DNA from: an uncultured Paraprevotella sp.
GTDB taxonomy: Bacteria > Bacteroidota > Bacteroidia > Bacteroidales > Bacteroidaceae
Length of the DNA stretch: 49,950 bases
NCBI GenBank assembly: GCA_944321975.1
Contig: CALUNJ010000005.1
Coordinates: 1-49,950 of the forward strand
Direction: 5' to 3'
The first letter of the stretch is position 1. Every line of letters begins with the position of its first letter. Below the pieces are notes generated by a model. It did not search any database. It was not told the origin of the DNA and was given only the letters and a program-made list of their open reading frames with translations. A program made the position numbers and the translations under genes. Of the stretch, positions 25,253 to 31,541 are shown in pieces.

Positions 25253-26235
25253 GGTCTATAACGCTTTAAGTAACGGTCTTCCGGAAAACAAGCAATGGCA
25301 CATTCCAGCACCTCGTGCATTTTGGGTGAGAACTTGAGAAAAAACTCCTTTTCCCCGCAAGCCACCATCATTTTCCCGCAATAAAAAGAAACCAGCACTT
25401 CCGTCCGCCGCCCATCGCGCACAAACGTCCAGGCGATGTCCGGCAAGAATGTGCAATTGTCCGCCAGTCCGCTGTCGTCATAGGTGGTTTCCGATGCCAG
25501 CAAGCCTTTCACTCTCTCTTCCAAAGGCTTTGAAACGGCCAGCGACGTGTCGATGACCGCGAAGGAACGGACCACGGCACCGCCGTTCTCTTTCATCGGA
25601 TCCAGCAAATAGGCGGCCTCCAACTTCATTCTGCGAAGTCCTGTCATGAACTCACCTTGTCCGTGACGGCCGTTCGCTGGAACCTCCTCTGTTCCCGTCT
25701 GTCCGGGGTGAAGTTCCCCCAGCATCCGGGCTATTCCGGCATGCCCGTCCAAATCCAAGATGCGCGTTTCCAAGACTTTCTTCCCCCTGTGTTCCACAAT
25801 GTGGAACTGCCCGGCCCCGAAGTCTGCAAACACCGAATAAATCCTCCGGCCTGCCTCGGGAAGCGTGTCTCGGGAATCCCATCCCCCTTCATAAAGGCTG
25901 ACACGCAAATCCGGTTCATAATCCCACCGCATAAGATTACCAAGCCCTGTGCCTACACGGCTGGTCTCATGCTGGAGCAAGCACGCTTCCACCTCCCGCA
26001 ACAACTCTTCCGCCAAAGAATCGGCCACAAAATTCATCCTTCCCCCGACTACCTCATACTTCCACTCTTCCTGGTCGATAGCCGAGACATAGACGCGCCT
26101 GCAGAGTTCGGAAGCCATGCCCGAAACCTCTCGTCCCCCCGGGGCTGGCTGTTTTCCGTAACAAGCCGACACCAATCCTGCGGTCAGCACGAAGAAGACC
26201 CACTTGCGTATAAGATTCATGTTTTTCATCTCCAA
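25249..26235 (-). CDS. Lipoprotein of unknown function, caspase operon
   Basis: 328 aa. A lipoprotein signal peptide ends at LVSAC (Cys25 from the first Met; Met3 and Met6 are other possible starts). I recognise no domain. The mature part is mixed alpha/beta with several cysteines near the C-terminus (LADNCTFLP, FYCGKMMVACGE, LECAIACFPED), which could form disulfides in the periplasm. The stop overlaps the caspase start by 4 bp, so the two are translationally coupled and probably work together, for example as anchor, inhibitor or sensor of the peptidase (inference). Confidence 0.75.
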   Translation of the reverse strand: MEMKNMNLIRKWVFFVLTAGLVSACYGKQPAPGGREVSGMASELCRRVYVSAIDQEEWKYEVVGGRMNFVADSLAEELLREVEACLLQHETSRVGTGLGNLMRWDYEPDLRVSLYEGGWDSRDTLPEAGRRIYSVFADFGAGQFHIVEHRGKKVLETRILDLDGHAGIARMLGELHPGQTGTEEVPANGRHGQGEFMTGLRRMKLEAAYLLDPMKENGGAVVRSFAVIDTSLAVSKPLEERVKGLLASETTYDDSGLADNCTFLPDIAWTFVRDGRRTEVLVSFYCGKMMVACGEKEFFLKFSPKMHEVLECAIACFPEDRYLKRYRP

Positions 26236-26305
26236 TCGCTTGTTTTCAAATTAGAACTTTACCCATCACACCGTCCTTCCCCTCACGATGGCAGCGGTTC
26301 GAAAT

Positions 26306-26335
26306 CCCGGAGGCGCGCAGACCCGCGCCTCCGGG
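26306..26335 (-). terminator. 12-bp perfect stem-loop between the two lipoprotein genes
   Basis: CCCGGAGGCGCG (26306-26317) and CGCGCCTCCGGG (26324-26335) pair perfectly around a 6-nt loop. On the minus strand only ATTTC follows, so it is not a classical intrinsic terminator. It may attenuate transcription or protect an mRNA end between the barrel/lipoprotein pair and the lipoprotein/caspase genes. Confidence 0.5.
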
Positions 26336-26367
26336 AAAACTACACCGGAACCGTTTCCCTTACGCGA

Positions 26368-26832
26368 TTATTCCACGATTTCTATCGCATTTTCATACGT
26401 GTCGGCATGGTTATCTGCGGAAGAAGCATTGGCAGCGGTGAATCCCACATTATACAGTCCGGCGGATTTCCCGTTCACCATATACTCCACCTTATAGGGC
26501 TTCCCCGTTGAAACCATCTGTTCGCCACAAACGGTATATGTCACCGTGTAAGTCAACGAGTCTGCCAGCGACAGGCATTGCAGGCTCAGTATATCTCCAT
26601 TGCGCGCCGTCAGCCGCTCAGTCCCGACTGATCCTTCCAACCGCAGCGTGTCATGAGTGGTTTCATTCACCACTTCCAGCGAAGATTCCTTATTGTCACC
26701 AATGGATAGTCCAATATTTTGGGCTATTATTATAGAATCATCCTCGATTATAGAATAATCCTCGCCACAACCCATCAAAAAGCACGCAGCCATAATTGTC
26801 ACAGGACACAAAAACTCCTTTTTCATTTCCAT
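26368..26832 (-). CDS. Small lipoprotein of unknown function
   Basis: 154 aa. A lipoprotein signal peptide ends at FLMGC (Cys22). The mature part is short, acidic at first (GEDYSIIEDDSIIIAQ), then beta-rich with paired short strands (TYTVTYTVCGEQMV, YKVEYMVNGKSAG), suggesting a single beta-sandwich domain. No family recognised. It lies 15 bp after the FadL-like barrel gene and is probably co-transcribed with it; a 132-bp gap with a strong hairpin separates it from the next gene. Confidence 0.72.
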   Translation of the reverse strand: MEMKKEFLCPVTIMAACFLMGCGEDYSIIEDDSIIIAQNIGLSIGDNKESSLEVVNETTHDTLRLEGSVGTERLTARNGDILSLQCLSLADSLTYTVTYTVCGEQMVSTGKPYKVEYMVNGKSAGLYNVGFTAANASSADNHADTYENAIEIVE

Positions 26833-26847
26833 TTTCGCTTATTATGA

Positions 26848-28290
26848 TTAAATACTATAATTAACGCCCACAGCGATTTGGACTCTCGGCTTATACTCAA
26901 GTCTCAGTTTTTGCTGGAATGAGGTCGCTCCCAAGTCAGAAGAAACATCATAAAGCAAATTACAATTTATGATTGATTTAAGATCGAAACATCCCCCAAA
27001 ATTAATCTCCATTTTTTCCAACGGACGGTAGGCTATGCCAAGGGAAAAACGGTGGTCATGAACCGGAAGGATGGGGTTAACATTATAGTCCGGCACAGAC
27101 CGTTCCATATGTCCATAGGTGTAGCCCCCGCTCACCAGCCATTTCTCCGTGAAATCGTAGGTGCAACTCGCAGACAAGTCATAGGCATTGGAAGTGTTAT
27201 TCTCAGAACCTATGCTATTGTACGATTCAAACACGACATTGCTTCCTGCCGCCACTTTCAGGCTTGGCAATGCCTGCCAACTCATGCCGGCCGAAAAAAC
27301 AGCAGGCACATTGAAATGCCCGGCACCTTTAGCCTTGATATGGCTGGCGAACTCATACTTCGCGCCAAAATTGAAGTTCTTGCACTTATAGTCCAATCCT
27401 ATGATAGGAGCAAATCCCCAACCGTCAATCTTATCGTCAGAAGAAAATCCTGTTTCTCCCAAAGCTGACAAATCATCAATACTTTCTTCCATCTGCTCCC
27501 TCGAAGCCTCATCAATGCCATCCATTTGATCCAACACCTGACGCCATGACTGGGCATAATCGGAATAGCTCCAGTGTTCTCCCGTGGAAGGACGATAAAC
27601 ATATGAAGCAATCGACATGTCTGCGTTTGAATATACATAGTTGGCCTTCAGCCCCACATATGCGGAAAAATTCCGGGTGATTTCAAACGAGCCTCCCAAA
27701 CGGATGGTCCAGTTATACAATGACGTATTCAGACTCTTGGTGGAAAACCCCACTTGATCGTCTGCCTGTATGTCTAAGCCCGATGCCCCGTGAAGAAACC
27801 CATTGAGCAACATTGAAGCATTCAAATTTTGGAAAGACTCATTAAATTCATCCATCAAGCCGTTTGAATTCATCCATCCATCAACAAACGCACTGCCGTC
27901 GCCTTCCCGTTTCCCGAATCCTCCTTCAGAAGCGAATGACGCGGAAACCGCCCACCGGTTTCTCTTGTAAGCCAACTGCACGGCTGGCAAAAACCGCTTT
28001 TCATCTGTTTGCCAAGAAGAAAAAGGTGTCTCGCGATCTTTCACATCAACATCTCGAAATGCGAACATCCCATTCAGGGAAAAATGAAACCCATCCTCCA
28101 AAAAAGCCGTACCCGCGGGATTCGTCAGCACGGCATCAATTTCCGTGGATGCCTGACGGGCAGGGTCGCGTGACAACACGGCATTCACTCCGGTCATGTC
28201 CGACAAATAGCCTTGTGCAAACAAAGGGGCGGAACCAGTCATGCCAGCCCCCAAAAACGCCGTAAACAAAATCGCTTTCAAACCTTTCAT
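26848..28290 (-). CDS. OmpP1/FadL-like outer-membrane protein
   Basis: 480 aa. A signal peptide (to about residue 26, LFAQ) precedes a long beta-barrel. The N-terminal region has ASTEIDAVLTNPAGTAFLED, close to the NPAG motif of the FadL/TodX family, and the C-terminal strands end VQIAVGVNYSI. Many alternating Tyr/Phe/Trp strands support a barrel of FadL size. FadL proteins import hydrophobic compounds; in Bacteroidota the ligand is usually unknown. It is the first intact gene of the caspase cluster, and no good promoter lies directly before it. The nearest strong one is at 28759-28787, across a decayed segment. Confidence 0.78.
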   Translation of the reverse strand: MKGLKAILFTAFLGAGMTGSAPLFAQGYLSDMTGVNAVLSRDPARQASTEIDAVLTNPAGTAFLEDGFHFSLNGMFAFRDVDVKDRETPFSSWQTDEKRFLPAVQLAYKRNRWAVSASFASEGGFGKREGDGSAFVDGWMNSNGLMDEFNESFQNLNASMLLNGFLHGASGLDIQADDQVGFSTKSLNTSLYNWTIRLGGSFEITRNFSAYVGLKANYVYSNADMSIASYVYRPSTGEHWSYSDYAQSWRQVLDQMDGIDEASREQMEESIDDLSALGETGFSSDDKIDGWGFAPIIGLDYKCKNFNFGAKYEFASHIKAKGAGHFNVPAVFSAGMSWQALPSLKVAAGSNVVFESYNSIGSENNTSNAYDLSASCTYDFTEKWLVSGGYTYGHMERSVPDYNVNPILPVHDHRFSLGIAYRPLEKMEINFGGCFDLKSIINCNLLYDVSSDLGATSFQQKLRLEYKPRVQIAVGVNYSI

Positions 28291-28312
28291 AAAGTTTTTC
28301 CTTTTCTGTTTT

Positions 28313-28752
28313 TCATGCCTTTAGAAGCCCTAAAAAAGGCAAAACTCCAATCAAGGTAAAGGAAGCGTGGGCCTCCTTACTGTTGCCCGTCCCACGAACT
28401 GAGGCTCTCGCATTGCCCATTGTAGTTGAACGAGCAACGCGAAAACCCACGCCGATATGATTAATAAGCCAGAAGTCCTGCCGCTTACAAAGCGGCAGGA
28501 TACAATCCCGGCTGTACAGAAATCATACCCGGGTCATCTACCGTTGCCAAGCCTTGACTACAATTGGGATTTTTGCGAGATTCCAGTTCGCCAAAGACAA
28601 AGCGCCAAGTAAACGCCTCCATTATGTCGCACCGTCATATCCCACCCATCCGCTCCTCTACACAGGAAGCCCGGCGTGGATGCAAGATGCGAATACCGGC
28701 AAAACACCTTTGTTAACTCAATGAAAGCCAATTTCAGCATTACAACCGATAC
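28313..28752 (-). pseudogene. Possible decayed formylglycine-enzyme-like coding remnant
   Basis: The 648-bp gap before the FadL-like gene has a good promoter (28759-28787) but no intact gene after it. Short frames on the minus strand, interrupted by stops, include GADGWDMTVRHNGG (about 28610-28650) and, in a frame that ends at the TGA at 28313-28315, HIGVGFRVARST (about 28420-28455). The latter resembles the GFRVAR end of formylglycine-generating-enzyme-like domains. The match is short and could be chance. A leader RNA rather than a pseudogene is the alternative. The 28767-28938 part shows nothing else. Confidence 0.3.
28475..28501. other. 11-bp perfect stem-loop
   Basis: TCCTGCCGCTT and AAGCGGCAGGA pair perfectly around the 3-nt loop ACA. 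Neither strand has a T-run next to it, so it is not a standard terminator. It lies in the leader or remnant between the 28759 promoter and the FadL-like gene. Confidence 0.55.
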
Positions 28753-28758
28753 CAAAGG

Positions 28759-28787
28759 CAAAGATATAAAATTATTTTAAAATGCAA
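28759..28787 (-). promoter_or_regulatory. Strong Bacteroidota-type promoter upstream of the caspase cluster
   Basis: On the minus strand a -33 TTG (about 28785-28787) and a -7 TATCTTTG (28759-28766) are 18 nt apart, within an AT-rich stretch. It points towards the FadL-like gene, about 470 bp away. The early transcript contains GTTAACAAAGG, a 10-11 nt match to the candidate small RNA at 21875-21937. Confidence 0.65.
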
Positions 28788-28938
28788 GAAGGTACAATCA
28801 AATATTTTTAATATTCCCTTTTCCGGGCAAGTCCTGTGTTTTCATACGGCCGAATTCTCAGGCATAAAACAAATTGAAACGATGACTTCCTCCCACAATA
28901 TGGAAAACTGATGTCAGCTTGAGAAATCCCAAGCCCCC

Positions 28939-29784
28939 TCACTCCAGCACCACACGTTCGGCTTCCACACGGTGGCGGAGGAAGATGGAAGCGGAGTCCA
29001 TGAAACGCTCCGGACTTTCCGTGGTCAGGAACCGGCAGGTGCCGCCCTGGGTGCAGGCAGAAGCAATCTCCGGATGGCGCCCAAGGTAGTCCTTCAGGCT
29101 GTAAGCCACATATTCGCCTTGCGGCACGATGCGGACGCTGCGGGGAGTGTATTTCAGGATCTTGTTCAGCAAAAGGGGATAATGCGTGCATCCCAAAATG
29201 ATAGTGTCGATTTGAGGATCCTTCCGGAGCAGGTTGCCGATGCGCTTCTGCACGAAGTAGTCTGCCCCGGGAGAATCATACTCGTAGTTCTCCACCAAAG
29301 GCACCCACATGGGACAGGCCTCGCCGCTCACCACGATGTCGGGATAGAGCTTATGAATCTCCAAAGGGTAGGAGCCGGAACTGATCGTGCCGGAAGTGGC
29401 CAGCACTCCCACGTGGCGCGTGTGCGTGATTTGCCCGATGCATTCGGCTGTGGGGCGGATGACCCCCAGCACACGGCGCGTGTCATCTCCCAAAGGAGGC
29501 AGATCGCGTTGCTGGATGCTCCGCAAAGCCTTGGCCGAAGCGGTATTGCAAGCCAGGATCACCAAATGGCACCCCATGGAAAACAGCTTGCGCACGGCTT
29601 CCCACGTGAATTCATACACCACTTCAAACGAACGGGGTCCGTAAGGCGTGCGGGCGTTGTCGCCCAGATAGAGATAGTCATATTGGGGCATGAGCTGCCT
29701 CATCTGGTGAAGAATCGTAAGGCCGCCATAGCCAGAGTCGAAGACCCCGATGGGGCCGGGAAGGGAAGGAAGCATTTCATTCAT
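28939..29784 (-). CDS. murI: Glutamate racemase
   Basis: 281 aa. Makes D-glutamate for peptidoglycan in the cytoplasm. GPIGVFDSGYGGLTIL carries the N-terminal Asp (about D16), LVILACNTASAKAL the first catalytic cysteine (about C79) and IILGCTHYPLLLN the second (about C199). Length is normal. The ATG overlaps the stop of the upstream skp-like gene by 4 bp (ATGA). It is the last gene of the bamA cluster. Confidence 0.96.
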   Translation of the reverse strand: MNEMLPSLPGPIGVFDSGYGGLTILHQMRQLMPQYDYLYLGDNARTPYGPRSFEVVYEFTWEAVRKLFSMGCHLVILACNTASAKALRSIQQRDLPPLGDDTRRVLGVIRPTAECIGQITHTRHVGVLATSGTISSGSYPLEIHKLYPDIVVSGEACPMWVPLVENYEYDSPGADYFVQKRIGNLLRKDPQIDTIILGCTHYPLLLNKILKYTPRSVRIVPQGEYVAYSLKDYLGRHPEIASACTQGGTCRFLTTESPERFMDSASIFLRHRVEAERVVLE

Positions 29785-30341
29785 GGTTCTGGAGCGACAC
29801 TGATCGGCAATTGGAGTTTTTCCTTCACGAGGTTGGTCACGTCATCGCCCATCGCGGGATTGATGAACGGGCAAGTATTGCCGTCGGTATTCAAGATGCA
29901 GGCATATCCCCGCTCCACGCCTACGGCACGGATAGCCTCATTGAGCAAGTAAGTCATGTCTGCCTGCAAGTCTTTTTCCGCCTGCCGGAGCAGTTTCCGT
30001 GCTTCTTCCTTGAACTCAATGCTTCTCGTCAGCAAGTCCTGCAACTCGTGTTGCCGTTTCAACAGGATGTTTTGCGGAAAGTCCTTCTGCCCTTGAAGGA
30101 ATTCCGCGAATTTGCGTTGAAACTCCTCTTCCCCACGCTGTGCCTCCCGGTCGTACTTGGCTTTCAGTTCCGACAATTTCTTCTGGGAAGCGGCATATTC
30201 CGGCATGACCTGGAAAATCGCATTATAACTAAGATAGCCGAACTTGGGCTGTACGGTCGTCTGTGCCCCCGCCCAAAAAGGCAGCCCGGCAAGCACCAAA
30301 GCCCACGCCAATATATGCACCCGTTTCATCATTGTTTCCAT
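29781..30341 (-). CDS. Skp/OmpH-family periplasmic chaperone, paralogue 3
   Basis: 186 aa; a start at 30329 (MKRVHILAWALVLAG) would fit the signal peptide better. After the signal peptide (WAGAQ) comes PKFGYLSYNAIFQVMPEYAA, then the long charged coiled coil typical of Skp (about 55-135; LSELKAKYDREAQRGEEEFQ, RQAEKDLQADM). Skp holds unfolded barrels for BamA. It is the third of three adjacent paralogues and the most diverged. A terminator at 30355-30392 separates it from paralogue 2, so it may be transcribed less. Confidence 0.88.
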   Translation of the reverse strand: METMMKRVHILAWALVLAGLPFWAGAQTTVQPKFGYLSYNAIFQVMPEYAASQKKLSELKAKYDREAQRGEEEFQRKFAEFLQGQKDFPQNILLKRQHELQDLLTRSIEFKEEARKLLRQAEKDLQADMTYLLNEAIRAVGVERGYACILNTDGNTCPFINPAMGDDVTNLVKEKLQLPISVAPEP

Positions 30342-30354
30342 TTACAAATTGAAC

Positions 30355-30392
30355 AAAAAAGCCCGGGGAGACGAGCAAGCATCCTCCGGGCC
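30355..30392 (-). terminator. Terminator between skp paralogues 2 and 3
   Basis: On the minus strand GCCCGGAGGA...TCTCCCCGGGC (30361-30391) is followed by six T (30355-30360). It lies 37 bp after the stop codon of paralogue 2. Confidence 0.72.
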
Positions 30393-30428
30393 GTTATGGC
30401 ATTTACCAAAAAATGGATCTGTCTGCAG

Positions 30429-30926
30429 TTATTTCAAGCCCAGTTTCTGCTTGATTTCAGCGGTAACGTCAGTGCTCAAGGTAGTGCTGATGTAAGGAAT
30501 GCCAGCGGAAACATCCATGATATACACATATCCGCCGTCCTGGCCGATTTGTTTGATCACGCCCAGCATTTTCTCGGAAATGGCCTGCATTTTCTGCTGT
30601 GAAGTCTCCTGCAAAGACCTTTGGTTGTCCTGGTAACTTTGCTGAATGCGGGTATACAAATCCTGCAACTCGGCTTCGCGGCGCTGGCGCACATTGTCCA
30701 GCAAGTTGGCCTTTTCCTTTTCATACTCCTCTGTTTTCTTCTGCAACTCGTCCTGCATGCGTTTCAGATCGTTTTCATACTGCGTCTGAAGCTGCTGGAT
30801 TTCCGTCTGCGCCGTGCTGTATTCCGGCATAAGCTGGATTATGGCACTTGAATCGAAATGGCCGAACTTCTGCGCAAAGATGCTCATCGGCACGAGCAGC
30901 AATGCCATCAAAATCACTTTCTTCAT
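30429..30926 (-). CDS. Skp/OmpH-family periplasmic chaperone, paralogue 2
   Basis: 165 aa from the ATG at 30926 (MKKVILMALLLVPMSIFAQ, signal peptide); an in-frame ATG 12 bp upstream is possible. The mature part has KFGHFDSSAIIQLMPEYSTA, a coiled coil (about 40-120; QQLQTQYENDLKRMQDELQ), and the C-terminal cap GGYVYIMDVSAGIPYI. Its own promoter (-7 TACATTTG at 30986-30993) and the terminator downstream suggest it can be made alone. Confidence 0.9.
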   Translation of the reverse strand: MKKVILMALLLVPMSIFAQKFGHFDSSAIIQLMPEYSTAQTEIQQLQTQYENDLKRMQDELQKKTEEYEKEKANLLDNVRQRREAELQDLYTRIQQSYQDNQRSLQETSQQKMQAISEKMLGVIKQIGQDGGYVYIMDVSAGIPYISTTLSTDVTAEIKQKLGLK

Positions 30927-30985
30927 CTTATTTCTCATATATTTTTAAATATTTGCTTTGTTTCTATGGCTTCCCATACAAGTTG

Positions 30986-30993
30986 CAAATGTA
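30986..30993 (-). promoter_or_regulatory. -7 element upstream of skp paralogue 2
   Basis: TACATTTG on the minus strand fits TAnnTTTG, about 60 bp upstream of the ATG at 30926. It lies just after the stop codon of paralogue 1. Confidence 0.55.
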
Positions 30994-30999
30994 CGAATG

Positions 31000-31515
31000 T
31001 TAATTGGAATATCCTAATTTTGTAAGGACTTCATTGCTAATATCAATCTTCGGAGAAGCAAAAATAATGCCTGTGTCCGAAGCACGGTCCAGAATCAGGG
31101 AATAGCCCTTGCTGTCCGCGATGTCCTTCACGGCATTGTAGATTTCGTCTTGTATGGGAGCCATCAGGCTTTCGCGCTTTTTAAAAAGCTCGCCTTCCGG
31201 GCCGAAATAAGTTTTCTTCAGTTCGGCAGCCTCTTTCTCCTTGGCCACGATTTCCTCCTCTTTCTTTGTTTTCTGCTCCGCGCTCAGGAAAACCGCCTCG
31301 CCCTGATAGTTCTTATACAAGGTCTGTGCTTCTTCCGTGAGGGCGTCCACCTCGGCCTGCCATTTCTTGGACACTTGGTTCAATTGCTCGTTGGCACGCT
31401 CATAGGCCGGAATATTCTTCAAGATATACTCCATATCTACCAGCGCGAATTTTTGCGCCATGGACGGTGCGCCTGCAACCAGGAGCACGCACAACAATGT
31501 GAATAGCTTTTTCAT
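31000..31515 (-). CDS. Skp/OmpH-family periplasmic chaperone, paralogue 1
   Basis: 171 aa. Signal peptide MKKLFTLLCVLLVAGAPSMA; mature start QKFALVDMEYILKNIPAYER; charged coiled coil (about 45-125; AEQKTKKEEEIVAKEKEAAE); C-terminal cap DSKGYSLILDRAS. It lies 26 bp after bamA, as the ompH/skp gene does in most Bacteroidota, so it is the likely main BamA chaperone. Confidence 0.92.
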   Translation of the reverse strand: MKKLFTLLCVLLVAGAPSMAQKFALVDMEYILKNIPAYERANEQLNQVSKKWQAEVDALTEEAQTLYKNYQGEAVFLSAEQKTKKEEEIVAKEKEAAELKKTYFGPEGELFKKRESLMAPIQDEIYNAVKDIADSKGYSLILDRASDTGIIFASPKIDISNEVLTKLGYSN

Positions 31516-31541
31516 TTTTCGTTTCCTCCGTTTTTTTTATG

